DNA of 64,000 bases from Halorubrum hochsteinianum (GTDB taxonomy: Archaea > Halobacteriota > Halobacteria > Halobacteriales > Haloferacaceae), in contig NZ_CP098415.1 in NCBI RefSeq assembly GCF_023702125.1, positions 62,001 to 126,000 of the forward strand. Direction: 5' to 3'. The translations under genes were made by a program, and so were the position numbers. Below are positions 1 to 8,504 of the stretch, piece after piece; the stretch's first letter is position 1; each line of letters begins with the position of its first letter. The notes beneath the pieces were generated by a model that saw only the letters and a program-made list of their open reading frames with translations, searched no databases and was not told the origin of the DNA.

Positions 1-102
1 AGCGGGACCGCGCCGCGCCTGTCGAGAGCGCGGGCACGTGCGTCGGAAACGGCCCGACCGCCGGCGTTCGGCGATGCGTCGCGTCGGTGAGGAAGGGATG
101 GT

Positions 103-122
103 GTAGGGGATCAGACCCCTAC
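103..122 (-). promoter_or_regulatory. Perfect hairpin overlapping the leader ORF stop
   Basis: GTAGGGG and CCCCTAC form a perfect 7-bp stem around a 6-nt loop that contains the TGA of the leader ORF. The stem is GC-rich and is followed by pyrimidine-rich DNA without a clear T run. It could be an attenuator, a terminator or a translation-coupled switch; the sequence alone does not decide. Confidence 0.45.
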
Positions 123-185
123 AATGATCGGCGCGACGGCTGCGGGAACGTCCGCTCGCTCCGTGACCGCGGTGTGCCGTCGCAT
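111..185 (-). CDS. Candidate 24-residue leader peptide rich in Val/Ile
   Basis: An ATG at 185 opens a 24-codon ORF ending at a TGA at 113-111. The last twelve residues read VPAAVAPIIVGV, six of them Val or Ile. A TATA-like box sits about 27 bp before the ATG. The stop codon falls in the loop of a perfect inverted repeat whose first arm encodes the end of the peptide. This resembles leader peptides of attenuated amino acid operons. In other Halobacteria a LeuA-family gene is followed on the same strand by ilvB, ilvN and ilvC, so the controlled gene may be an ilvB just outside the window. That neighbour cannot be seen, and the ORF is short enough to occur by chance. Confidence 0.4.
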   Translation of the reverse strand: MRRHTAVTERADVPAAVAPIIVGV

Positions 186-210
186 CTCGCTCGGAGCAAC
201 GCGGCCGGGG

Positions 211-217
211 TATAAAT
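211..217 (-). promoter_or_regulatory. TATA-like box for the leader ORF
   Basis: Read on the minus strand this is TTTATA, about 27 bp upstream of the ATG at 185. That spacing is typical of leaderless haloarchaeal transcripts. It lies downstream of the LeuA-family gene that ends at 300, so it would drive a separate transcript leaving the window on the left. Confidence 0.5.
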
Positions 218-299
218 TCCTGTCGGGGAGCGCGAACCGGCTCCGCCGACGACCGCCGTCGCGGTCGCTCGGGGGGCGCTCCGGTCGCGGAGGCGGCCA

Positions 300-1521
300 T
301 CAGACCCGGACCTCCTCCTCGCGCGCCACGTCCGCCTCCTCGGCGAACCGCTCGACGTCGCCGGCCGTCACCCGCCGCTTGCCGGCTCCGTACTCCTTGA
401 CCCGCTTCGTGATCGACCGGACCTCGCCGTCCGTCGGGTCGAAGCCGGCCTCCACCAGGTGCTTGCGCACGCTGTGGGTGCCGGTGTGTTTACCCAGCAC
501 GAACTCGCGTTCGGCCCCGACCATCTCCGGGGTCATCACGCCGGTCTCGAACGTGTCGCTGTTCTCGATGACGCCGGCGGCGTGGATGCCCGACTCGTGG
601 GCGAACGCGTTCCGCCCGGTGACGGGCTTGTTCGCCGGGACCGGGATGTCCGAGGCCTCCTCGACGATCCGGGCCAGCTTGGTGATCTGGGTCGTGTCGA
701 TGCCGGTGTCGACGCCGTACACCGACTCGACGGCCATCACGACCTCCTCGTAGGCGGCGTTGCCTGCGCGCTCGCCGATCCCGTTGACCGACACCTGCGC
801 CTGCTCCGCGCCGTTCTCGAAGCCCATGACGGCGTTGGCCGCGGCCATCCCGAAGTCGTCGTGGGTGTGGACGTCGACGCGGGCGTCGGTCGCCTCGACG
901 ACGGCCGCCACGGTCTCGCCGAAGCTGGTCGGCATCCCGACGCCGCAGGTGTCGGGGATGTTGATCCAGTCGGTGCCCGCGTCGGACACCGCCTCGACGA
1001 TGTCGATCAGGTAGTCCGGGTCCGTCCGGGTCGCGTCCATCGGCGAGAACATACACTCGACGCCGGCGTCTTTCACCGTCTCGACGGCGTCGACCGCCCG
1101 CCCCTTCGCTTCTTCCCGGGTCGCGTGCATCGAGTCCTCCAGCTGAACGTCGCTGGTGGAGACGAACACGTGGACCATCTCGACGCCGGAGTCGATGGCG
1201 GCCTCGATGTCGCCGTCGACGACGCGGGCCAGCCCGCAGACGGTCGTGTCCGTCGCGGCGGCGATGTCGCTGACGGCCTCGAACTCCGCGTCCGAGTTGA
1301 CCGGGAACCCCGCCTCGATGACGTGGGTGTTCATGTCGTCCAGCGTCGCCGCTATGCGGCGTTTCTCGTCGTAGCTGAACGAAGTACGTGGTGACTGTTC
1401 TCCGTCTCGCAGGGTCGTGTCGAAGATCCTGACAGGACCGATTTCGACGTTAGAAGCTATCGTGCCCTGGAAGAACTCGATCCGCCGGGGTGTCCGACGA
1501 AGCCTCCGTGATGTCTGTCAT
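300..1521 (-). CDS. leuA: LeuA-family synthase (2-isopropylmalate/citramalate type), frameshifted near its N-terminus
   Basis: This belongs to the DRE-TIM metallolyase family that condenses acetyl-CoA with a 2-oxo acid in leucine or isoleucine synthesis. The body (about 1464 down to 300) shows IEFFQGT, FDTTLRDGEQSP at the catalytic site, the metal-binding HTHDDFGMAAANA segment, and ESGIHAAG. At about 400 residues it lacks the long C-terminal regulatory domain of bacterial LeuA, so citramalate synthase is an alternative. The body frame has no ATG, GTG or TTG before the catalytic motif. An ATG at 1521, with a TATA-like box about 26 bp before it, opens a haloarchaeal-looking N-terminus (MTDITEASSDTP) that is one base out of frame with the body. 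The shift falls around a CCCC run near 1481. Either the gene carries a one-base indel or the sequence has an error. Confidence 0.8.
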
Positions 1522-1859
1522 CGGTTCACGACAAGACGGTCGGGTACTTAACGGTTTGGACGATCGCAAAATCGGAGTCGACCGGCAGTCGAGGTCGATG
1601 CGAGGCAAGACCGACAAATCGCCATACGGCAGCGATGTCAATACTCCTTAAGGAGGTAATACACACACCGGAGACTCGACGCGTATTCCGATCCGGAAGC
1701 CAGTTAATAAGTGGAATCGACGTTCGTTTCGTTCGGATCGGGGGCGGCCCGCGGCTCGCGCGCGGCGAGTCAGCGACCCGCACGGCGAGTGGATCCCGAG
1801 CCGCGCGGAGACCAGATACCGACCCCGGGAACGGTCCGAGTCGGGCGGCGGAACCGCCG
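1522..1859. other. Intergenic region with a 12-bp palindrome
   Basis: No convincing gene lies here. It holds the LeuA promoter, the perfect palindrome CTCCTTAAGGAG at 1644-1655, and an AT-rich TTAATAA near 1704. The palindrome lies about 125 bp upstream of the LeuA start and is too far away to be a classical core-promoter operator. Confidence 0.5.
1544..1550 (-). promoter_or_regulatory. TATA-like box of the LeuA-family gene
   Basis: The minus strand reads TTAAGTA about 26 bp before the ATG at 1521. The spacing supports leaderless transcription from that ATG and therefore supports 1521 as the true start despite the frame problem. Confidence 0.5.
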
Positions 1860-2666
1860 TTACCGCCCGAGCGCGTCCGTCACGTCGCGCCGGAGTTCGA
1901 GCAGATCCGGGTCCGCCCGCTCGCGGGGGCGGTCGATGTCGACGTCGACGACGGCCTCGACTGAGCCGGGCTGGCCGCCGAGCACGACGACGCGGTCCGC
2001 GAGGTACACCGCCTCCTCGACGTCGTGGGTGACGAGGACGACGGTCGTGCCGCGCTCCTCCCACACGTCGAGCAGGTGGTCCTGCTGGTCGGCCTTCGTC
2101 AGCCGGTCGAGCGCCGAGAACGGCTCGTCGAGCAGCAGCACGGAGGGGTCGTACGCCAGCCCGCGCGCGAGCGACACGCGCTGGGCCATCCCGCCCGACA
2201 GCTGGTCCGGGCGGCTCTCGGAGAACCCGTCGAGCCCGACGGTCTCGATCAGCTCGTCGATCCGCTCGCGGGCGGCCGGCGCGTCGGGGTCGACGTCGGC
2301 CGGGAGTCCGACCGCGACGTTCTCGCGCACGTCGGCCCAGTCGAGCAGCCGCGGCTCCTGGAACACCATCCCCACGTCGTCGCTGCCGCCGTCGCGGACG
2401 TCGGTCCCGTCGACCGCGACGCGGCCGGCGAACTGCGGTTCGAGCCCGGAGAGCACGCGGAGCAGCGTCGACTTCCCGCAGCCCGAGGGGCCGACGACCG
2501 CGACGAACTCCCCGTCGGCGACCGCGAGGTCGACGCCGTCGAGCGCGACCGTGTCGTCGTACCGCTTCCGGAGGCCGTCGACCGCGAGGACGGGTTCCCC
2601 GCTGGACTCGGCGGCGTCGTCCTCGCCGGGCGAGGGCGCGGCGTCGGCGTCAGCGTCCGACGACAC
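1860..2666 (-). CDS. ABC transporter ATP-binding protein, nitrate/sulfonate/taurine type
   Basis: This 268-residue protein powers an importer of the SsuB/TauB/NrtD family. It shows Walker A (GPSGCGKST), the signature LSGGMAQR, Walker B (VLLLDEP) and a switch histidine in VLVTHD. It is encoded last in a substrate-binding protein, permease, ATPase cluster and overlaps the permease gene by 17 bp, so the three are co-transcribed. The first about 25 residues are a family-variable acidic extension. The substrate (sulfonate, taurine, nitrate or a thiamine precursor) cannot be told from sequence. Confidence 0.9.
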   Translation of the reverse strand: MSSDADADAAPSPGEDDAAESSGEPVLAVDGLRKRYDDTVALDGVDLAVADGEFVAVVGPSGCGKSTLLRVLSGLEPQFAGRVAVDGTDVRDGGSDDVGMVFQEPRLLDWADVRENVAVGLPADVDPDAPAARERIDELIETVGLDGFSESRPDQLSGGMAQRVSLARGLAYDPSVLLLDEPFSALDRLTKADQQDHLLDVWEERGTTVVLVTHDVEEAVYLADRVVVLGGQPGSVEAVVDVDIDRPRERADPDLLELRRDVTDALGR

Positions 2667-3450
2667 GGTCCCTCACCTCCCTCACCGCGACGTCCGAGCA
2701 GTTCCCGAGGAACGCGAACAGCAGGATCGAACCGACGATGATGTCGGGCCGCGCGAGGGTCCGGCCGTCGCTCAGGAGGAAGCCGATCCCCTGGCTCGCC
2801 GCGATCAGCTCCGCGGCGACGACGAACATCCACGCCAGCCCGACGCCGCCGCGGATCCCGACGAGCAGACTCGGGAGCGCGGCGGGGAACACGACCCGGC
2901 GCAGGGACTCGACGCGCCCGAGGTCGTACACCTCCGCGACCTCCAGCAGCTCCTCGTCGACCGCGGCGATGCCCGTCGAGAGGTTGAGGTAGACGGGGAA
3001 GAACGCGCCCACCGCGATCAGCAGCACCTTCGCGGTCTCGCCGATGCCGAACCAGAGGAGGAACAGCGGCACCCACGCCAGCGACGGGATGTTCTTCAGG
3101 CTCTGGAAGAGCGGGTCGAACAGGTCGCTGGCCGTCCGCGAGAGGCCGGTGACGGTCCCGAGCGCGGTGCCGACGGCGATCCCCAGCCCCGCCCCGAGGA
3201 AGACGCGCTGGAGCGTGATGGCGACGTGGCCCCACAACTCCCCGGAGGCCGCCATCCCGTACAGCGTCTCGGCGACGCGCAGCGGGGTCGGGAGCTGGTA
3301 CGCGGGGATCGCGCCGGTCGCGACGACGACGTGCCAGCCGACGACGAGCGCCGCCGGGACGACGAGCCCGAGCAGCGGCCGGAAGCGGTCCGCTGAGGGG
3401 AGCGCGACCGGGCCGATCGTTCGCGGCTCGGTTCGGGCGTCGGTGGCCAT
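2650..3450 (-). CDS. ABC transporter permease, SsuC/TauC type
   Basis: This 266-residue inner-membrane protein has about six hydrophobic helices and the BPD-type EAA loop region around EELLEVAEVYDLGRVESLRRVVFP. It resembles permeases of sulfonate, taurine and nitrate importers. It lies one base downstream of the binding-protein gene and overlaps the ATPase gene. The start at 3450 (MATDARTEPRT) fits the usual length of the family. Confidence 0.9.
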   Translation of the reverse strand: MATDARTEPRTIGPVALPSADRFRPLLGLVVPAALVVGWHVVVATGAIPAYQLPTPLRVAETLYGMAASGELWGHVAITLQRVFLGAGLGIAVGTALGTVTGLSRTASDLFDPLFQSLKNIPSLAWVPLFLLWFGIGETAKVLLIAVGAFFPVYLNLSTGIAAVDEELLEVAEVYDLGRVESLRRVVFPAALPSLLVGIRGGVGLAWMFVVAAELIAASQGIGFLLSDGRTLARPDIIVGSILLFAFLGNCSDVAVREVRDRVVGR

Positions 3451-3451
3451 C

Positions 3452-4429
3452 TCAGACGACCTCGCTCGCGAACTCGGAGTCGATCAGCTCGTCGACGCGG
3501 CCGGCGGGGTCGGCGTCCTCGGTGACGAGCCCCTCGCTTTCGAGGATCGGCGAGAGGTTCGACAGCAGCTCGCGGTGCGGGTCGCCCGGGATCGGCCGAG
3601 AGAGGTCGTTCCGCTGCGTGAACACGCGCTCCGCGACCGGCTCCGACATCTCCGAGGCGTCCGCGAGGATCCCCGCGGTCTCCTCGGGGTTCTCGACCGC
3701 CCACTCGCGGCCGCGCTCGTACGCCTCGATCACGCGGCGCGCGTCCTCGGGGCGGTCGGCGAGGAAGCCGTCGAGGAAGTTGAGGAAGCCGTAGGTGTTG
3801 TACCGCGGCTCGCGGAAGAACAGCTCCGCGCCGTCGTGTTCGAGCTCCAGCTCCGCCATGTGCGGGTCGAGTCCGGCCCACGCGTCGACCTCGCCGCGGA
3901 CCAGTGCGGACTGGCCCTCCGGGTGCTGGAGGTTGACGACCTCGACGTCGCCCTCGCTCAGGCCCGCGTCGTCGAGCGCCTGAAGCAGGAAGAAGTACGG
4001 GTCGGTCCCGCGGGTGGCGGCGACGCTCTTCCCTTCGAGGTCCTCGACCGACTCGATGCCGGTCTCCGCGAAGGTGACGAGCGCGGTCCACTCCGGCTCC
4101 GAGTAGATGTACGGCGTCGTGATCGGCACGCCGTTCGTGCGGGCCATCAGCGCCGCGATCCCCGCGGTCGAGGAGACGTCGGCCTCCCCGCTCTGGGCGT
4201 ACTCGTTCGCCTGGTTGCTGCCGAGGCTCAGCACCCACTCGACGTCGGTGCCGGCGTCCGCGAACGTCTCCTCGAGCCAGCCCTTCTCGCGCAACACGAG
4301 GCTGACCGGGTTGTAGTACGCGTAGTCGACCGTCACCGTTCCCGATCCGCCGCCGTTCCCCGCGCAGCCGGCGAGCAGCGAGCCGCCGATCGCCGCGCCG
4401 GTGCCGCGCAGAAACTGCCTTCGCTCCAT
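3452..4429 (-). CDS. ABC transporter substrate-binding lipoprotein, SsuA/NMT1 type
   Basis: This protein of about 325 residues begins MERRQFLRG, a twin-arginine motif, followed by a hydrophobic stretch and the lipobox LAGC, so it is exported folded and anchored to lipid. The body resembles SsuA/TauA/THI5-like periplasmic binding proteins (YYNPVSLVLREKGWLEE near the mature N-terminus). A longer frame opens at 4450, but the ATG at 4429 gives the standard signal peptide and has a TATA-like box about 26 bp upstream. It is the first gene of the importer operon. Confidence 0.9.
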   Translation of the reverse strand: MERRQFLRGTGAAIGGSLLAGCAGNGGGSGTVTVDYAYYNPVSLVLREKGWLEETFADAGTDVEWVLSLGSNQANEYAQSGEADVSSTAGIAALMARTNGVPITTPYIYSEPEWTALVTFAETGIESVEDLEGKSVAATRGTDPYFFLLQALDDAGLSEGDVEVVNLQHPEGQSALVRGEVDAWAGLDPHMAELELEHDGAELFFREPRYNTYGFLNFLDGFLADRPEDARRVIEAYERGREWAVENPEETAGILADASEMSEPVAERVFTQRNDLSRPIPGDPHRELLSNLSPILESEGLVTEDADPAGRVDELIDSEFASEVV

Positions 4430-4450
4430 ACACGTTCCCACCGGTCCCAC

Positions 4451-4460
4451 TCATAAACGG
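4451..4460 (-). promoter_or_regulatory. TATA-like box of the ABC importer operon
   Basis: The minus strand reads CCGTTTATGA, centred about 26 bp upstream of the ATG at 4429. The DNA beyond it, to about 4560, is AT-rich compared with the flanks, as in other promoter regions here. Confidence 0.5.
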
Positions 4461-4683
4461 ATATGGCTATCGAGAATATTCAACCGCGACTATGATGTCT
4501 CGGGGTTATTTATTTTTCAGTAGTGATATCTGTTCACACGGGGTGTATCCGAGGTTTCGACCCCCTCTACCCGGCGAAAACGCGTTTAGGTCCCCGCTCC
4601 GGACGGTGACGAAGCCGTTCGGCTCGCGTTCCGTGTAGCGGACGATGTTGCTGGTTCGTCGGACCCGGACGACGACGCCGCGG

Positions 4684-4962
4684 CTACATCCCCATGTCGG
4701 CGGCCGCGTCCGGCACCGGGAGGTCCGGGACGGCGACGCCGAGCAGCTCAGCGGCGTGGTCGAGCGCCATGTCGAACCCGTAGTACCGCTCCAGTTCGTC
4801 GCCGTCGGGACCGGAGCGGACCTTCAGCATGGCGTACCCCTCGGCGTTCTGTGCGACGGTCGCCTCGCGGCCGTCCCGCGAGAAGGTGAGTCGGCGCTCT
4901 CCGTCGGTCTCCTCGTACCGCGCCGCGACGCCGTTCGCCGACGCGGCCTCCGTGTCGGTCAT
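4684..4962 (-). CDS. Hypothetical haloarchaeal protein, 92 residues
   Basis: The frame has strong GC3 bias and acidic composition, which support a real gene. No signal peptide or membrane helix is visible. The middle (RRLTFSRDGREATVAQNAEGYAMLKV) looks like a small beta-rich domain, followed by ERYYGFDMALDHAAELLG. I do not recognise a characterised family. It is divergent from menA with about 136 bp between the starts. Confidence 0.7.
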   Translation of the reverse strand: MTDTEAASANGVAARYEETDGERRLTFSRDGREATVAQNAEGYAMLKVRSGPDGDELERYYGFDMALDHAAELLGVAVPDLPVPDAAADMGM

Positions 4963-5065
4963 ACGATCCGTACGGACCGCACCCTGTCGAATGTGTCGGT
5001 CGCCGCGGTCGCGTCACGGAGGGCCCAAGGGCGGGCCGAGTCGGGCGCGGTCCGCCGCGATGGTA

Positions 5066-5075
5066 AGCTTAAGGG
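5066..5075 (+). promoter_or_regulatory. TATA-like box of menA-menC
   Basis: AGCTTAAGGG is centred about 28 bp before the menA ATG at 5099, which fits leaderless transcription of the menA-menC pair. Confidence 0.5.
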
Positions 5076-5098
5076 ATGGCACGCACCAATTGGTGGCA

Positions 5099-6028
5099 AT
5101 GAGTACCGAGGTGACCCGCCGTCGGGCGTGGGTGATCGCCGCCCGTCCCCAGACGCTCCCCGCCGCCGCCGCGCCGGTGATCGTCGGGGTCGGCCTGGCG
5201 CTCGACGCCGGGGTGTTCGCCCCGCTGCCCGCGCTCGCGGCGCTCGTCGGCGCGGCGCTGATCCAGGTCGGCACGAACTTCGCGAACGACTACTACGACG
5301 CGATCCAAGGGGCCGACACCGACGACCGCGAGGGGTTCACCCGCGTGGTCGCCAGCGGCCTCATCGAGCCGTCCGAGGTGAAACGCGCGATGTGGCTCAC
5401 CTTCGCGGCCGCTATCGGCGTCGGCACCTACCTCGTCGCGGTCGGCGGCGTCCCGATCGTCGTGATCGGACTCGCCTCCGTCGCGGCCGGGATCGCCTAC
5501 ACCGGCGGTCCCTACCCGCTGGGCTACCACGGGCTCGGCGACGTCTTCGTGTTCGTCTTCTTCGGCGTGATCGCGGTGACCGGGACCTACTACGTCCAGG
5601 CCGCGGCGCTCCTCTCCGGGTGGTTCCCCCTCGGGATCCCGGACGGAACCGTCGCGCTCGCGGCGGTCGTCGCCAGCCTCCCGATCGCCGCGCTCTCGAC
5701 GAACATCCTCGTCGTCAACAACCTCCGCGACCGCGAGGAGGACGCCTCGACCGGCAAGCGCACGCTCGCCGTCCGGTTCGGCTACCGGTTCGCCCGCGCG
5801 GAGTACCTCGCGATGCTCGCGTTGGCCTACCTCGCCCCGCTCTGGTTCGTCGCGCGCGGCGACGGCCTCGCGCCGCTTTTCCCCCTCCTCACTCTCCCGC
5901 TGGCGGCGGCGGTCGCCCGGACGGTGCTCACAGAGACGTCCGGCGAGGCGCTCAACCCCGCGCTCGAATCGACCGGGAAGCTGCTCGCGGCGTACGCCGT
6001 CGCGTTCGCGGTCGGGCTGGCGGTGTGA
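5099..6028 (+). CDS. menA: 1,4-dihydroxy-2-naphthoate polyprenyltransferase
   Basis: This UbiA-superfamily membrane enzyme attaches the polyprenyl tail to dihydroxynaphthoate in menaquinone synthesis. The 309-residue product begins with the MenA-typical WVIAARPQTLPAAAAPV and has the prenyl-diphosphate/Mg site NFANDYYDAIQGAD; a second acidic site is NNLRDREEDASTGKRTLAVRFG. About eight or nine hydrophobic helices follow. The start at 5099 matches the family N-terminus and the TATA spacing; a longer open frame upstream is not needed. menC overlaps its stop. Confidence 0.93.
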   Translation: MSTEVTRRRAWVIAARPQTLPAAAAPVIVGVGLALDAGVFAPLPALAALVGAALIQVGTNFANDYYDAIQGADTDDREGFTRVVASGLIEPSEVKRAMWLTFAAAIGVGTYLVAVGGVPIVVIGLASVAAGIAYTGGPYPLGYHGLGDVFVFVFFGVIAVTGTYYVQAAALLSGWFPLGIPDGTVALAAVVASLPIAALSTNILVVNNLRDREEDASTGKRTLAVRFGYRFARAEYLAMLALAYLAPLWFVARGDGLAPLFPLLTLPLAAAVARTVLTETSGEALNPALESTGKLLAAYAVAFAVGLAV

Positions 6029-7161
6029 CCGACGACCGACCCCGCGGCGGAGGTCCGTCCCTCGCCGTCCGGCACCGCCCGTTCGAACTCGACTTGGTCC
6101 GTCCGCTCGGCACCGCGCACGGCGAGATCCGCAGCCGAGACGGGTTCGTGGTCGCCGTCGAGCGCGAGCGCGACGGTTCGCCCGCGGCCGGCCTCGGCGA
6201 GGCGACCCCGCTCCCGGGGTGGACGGAGTCGCGCGAGGCCTGCGCGGCGGCGCTTGACGGGCTGTCGGACCCCGACGGCGACGGAACGGGACCGGATCGG
6301 CTCGACCCGCTCGACGCCCTCGATCCCGAGTCGACGCCGGCCGCCCGACACGGCGTCTCTCTCGCGCTCGCCGACGCCGCGGCCCGGGAGTCTGGAGCGC
6401 GGCTCGCGGACCGGCTCGCGGACGGGGCCGGCGTCGACGCGACGCCCGCGGACGCCGTCCCGGTCAACGCGACCGTCGGCGACGCCGACCCGGCCGAGAC
6501 CGCCGCCGAGGCCGAGCGGGCCGCGGCCGAGGGGTTCGACTGCCTCAAACTGAAGGTCGGTGTCCGCGGCGTCGACGCCGACGTGGAGCGCGTCCGCGCG
6601 GTCCGCGAGGCGGTCGGCGACGGGGTCGCGCTTCGCGTCGACGCGAACGGGGCGTGGGACCGGGAGACGGCGCGCCGCGCGCTCGACGTGCTGGCCGCGT
6701 TCGACCTCGCGTACGCCGAGCAGCCGCTCCCGGCGGACGACCTCGAAGGGCTGGCGAGCCTCCGCGAGACCGGACGGGGGGCGGGGGTCCCGATCGCGGT
6801 CGACGAGTCGCTCGTGGCCCGCGGGATCGACGCCGTCCTGAACGCCGACGCCGCCGACGTGGCGGTCCTCAAACCGATGGCGCTGGGCGGACCCGACCGG
6901 GCGCTCGCGGCCGCGCTCCGGGCGCGGGCTGCCGGGGTCGACCCGGTCGTCACCACCACGATCGACGCGGTGGTCGCGCGCACCGCCGCGGTCCACGTCG
7001 CGGCCGCGATCCCGGGCGTGTCCCCCTGCGGGCTGGCGACCGGACCGCTGCTCGACGAGGACCTGTCGCCGGACCCGTGTCCCGTCGCGGACGGGCGGAT
7101 GCCGGTCCCGTCCGGTCCGGGACTCGCCGGCGGCGCGTTCGACGAACTGCGGCGCTCGTAG
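6025..7161 (+). CDS. menC: o-Succinylbenzoate synthase
   Basis: This enolase-superfamily dehydratase makes o-succinylbenzoate in menaquinone synthesis. The 378-residue frame starts at a GTG whose bases overlap the menA stop (GTGA), indicating translational coupling. Visible motifs are the KxK base pair in CLKLKVG, the metal ligands VDANGAW, AEQPL and VDESL, and the second lysine region VLKPMALGG. The overlap with menA fixes its role as MenC over other enolase relatives such as dipeptide epimerase. GTG is the only sensible start, because upstream sequence in this frame runs through menA. Confidence 0.9.
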   Translation: MTDDRPRGGGPSLAVRHRPFELDLVRPLGTAHGEIRSRDGFVVAVERERDGSPAAGLGEATPLPGWTESREACAAALDGLSDPDGDGTGPDRLDPLDALDPESTPAARHGVSLALADAAARESGARLADRLADGAGVDATPADAVPVNATVGDADPAETAAEAERAAAEGFDCLKLKVGVRGVDADVERVRAVREAVGDGVALRVDANGAWDRETARRALDVLAAFDLAYAEQPLPADDLEGLASLRETGRGAGVPIAVDESLVARGIDAVLNADAADVAVLKPMALGGPDRALAAALRARAAGVDPVVTTTIDAVVARTAAVHVAAAIPGVSPCGLATGPLLDEDLSPDPCPVADGRMPVPSGPGLAGGAFDELRRS

Positions 7162-7226
7162 CGGCCGGGGCCGACGGGTTCGGCCAAACGGCAGCCCGGG
7201 ACCGGGGTGGCGAGGGGGAGTCGAGA

Positions 7227-7661
7227 TCAGTCCTCGTCCGCCGAGACGACCTCGACGCTGCCGCGCATGCCGCGGGTCTGGTGGGGCGTACAGACGTACT
7301 CGTACGTCCCCGACGCGTCGAACGCGCGTTCGTAGGTGTGACCCTCCTCGGCGACGAGCGCGGACTCGAACGACCCGTCGACCGCGTACACGTTGTGCCC
7401 GCCGCCGTTCCCGGTCCACTCCCACCTGACGGTCGTCCCGGCGTCTATCCGGACGTGTGCGGGCGCGTAGGAGAATCCGCCGTCCGCGCCGACGGCGACT
7501 TCGACGGTCGACTCGCCGGTCCGGTCGACCGGATCGTCGGCCGACGACTCGGCGGCGTCCCCTCCCGACCCGGGGAGGAGCGCGCCGGCACAGCCCGCGA
7601 GGGCGGTCGCGCTCGCGGTTCCGGCGGCGGCGAGGAGGGCGCGGCGGCTGCTGTCTCTCAT
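7227..7661 (-). CDS. Halocyanin-like blue copper lipoprotein
   Basis: This 144-residue protein has a Tat-like signal (RRALLAAAGTASATALAGC) with a lipobox, then a short Asp/Ser linker and one cupredoxin domain. Type 1 copper ligands are visible: His in GGGHNVY, Cys and His in YVCTPHQTRGM, and the Met at its end. It would carry electrons at the outer face of the membrane. A TATA-like TTTAGA lies about 27 bp upstream. A second halocyanin is encoded at 25096-25626. Confidence 0.92.
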   Translation of the reverse strand: MRDSSRRALLAAAGTASATALAGCAGALLPGSGGDAAESSADDPVDRTGESTVEVAVGADGGFSYAPAHVRIDAGTTVRWEWTGNGGGHNVYAVDGSFESALVAEEGHTYERAFDASGTYEYVCTPHQTRGMRGSVEVVSADED

Positions 7662-7782
7662 GTCGGAACGAAGGGCGTCCCGCGTCTAAACTCCTCCGCG
7701 TTCTCCCCCGGTGCGAGAACCGACCGGCGGCGGGTCGGAGCGGGGGGACGGACTTTTCACCGCGACCGTCGAACGGGGGCGC

Positions 7783-8238
7783 ATGAGCGAGTGGACCGAC
7801 GCCATCGTCGGCGAGCGGATGACGGTCGACAACCAGTTCAACGACCGGGTCGCGGCGTCCCGCTTCTCCAGCCAGGAGTGGGGCCTCATCATGACCGCGA
7901 TCGACTTCGAGATCGAGAACGCCGACGACCCGGAGGACGCCCGCGTCGTGGCGGACACGTCGAGCCTCCCGGCGATCATGCCCGAACTGGAGAACCTCCG
8001 CTCGCAGATGGCGGGGATGGGGGGTGCCCCCGGCGGCGCGGAGGGCGGGGGGTCGGGCGGCGGCCTGGTCGACTCCATCAAGGGCGCGCTCGGTCTCGGC
8101 GGCGGCGGTGGCGGCGGCCCCTCGGACGAGGAACTGGAGGCAGCGGAGCGGCTGGTACAGGAGTACGCCGACGAGCTACAGGCCCACCTAGAGGAGGTCG
8201 GCAAGTGGGAGCAGGTCCGCGTCGCGTATCAGGAGTGA
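7783..8238 (+). CDS. Haloarchaeal protein of the DUF5799 type
   Basis: The 151-residue product begins MSEWTDAIVGERMTVDNQFNDRV and contains FSSQEWGLIMTA, a Gly-rich middle with GGGG runs, and a helical C-terminus (EELEAAERLVQEYADELQAHLEE). I recognise this pattern from conserved uncharacterised Halobacteria proteins grouped as DUF5799, from memory only. No function is known to me. The ATG at 7783 is preferred to an upstream start because family members begin here. Confidence 0.75.
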   Translation: MSEWTDAIVGERMTVDNQFNDRVAASRFSSQEWGLIMTAIDFEIENADDPEDARVVADTSSLPAIMPELENLRSQMAGMGGAPGGAEGGGSGGGLVDSIKGALGLGGGGGGGPSDEELEAAERLVQEYADELQAHLEEVGKWEQVRVAYQE

Positions 8239-8278
8239 GGTCGCGACCGGCGACGGGCCGGTCCGCGGACCCGTTCCG

Positions 8279-8428
8279 TCACTCGATGTCGCTGCCGCGG
8301 AACAGCGTGAGCTCCTCCGCCTCGTAGATGCCGATAAGTTCGCTCACGATCTCGTCGTACTCCTCGTCGTCGACCCGGAGCGCGTCGAGCCGCTCGACCG
8401 TCTCCTCGTCGAGGTGGACTTGGGGCAT
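8279..8428 (-). CDS. Small haloarchaeal protein, 49 residues
   Basis: The frame reads MPQVHLDEETVERLDALRV and then an acidic helix (EEYDEIVSELIGIYEAEEL). The N-terminal strand plus two helices resembles ribbon-helix-helix or antitoxin-like proteins common in Halobacteria. It is highly acidic with haloarchaeal codon use. A longer open frame exists upstream but is not coding-like. No toxin partner is visible beside it. Confidence 0.65.
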   Translation of the reverse strand: MPQVHLDEETVERLDALRVDDEEYDEIVSELIGIYEAEELTLFRGSDIE

Positions 8429-8504
8429 ACGCGGCGGTTCGTCGTTGGGGGAATAAAAAATGTCGGCGGGCGCGGGGACGCGCTCGGCGTCGGCGACATC
8501 CGGT

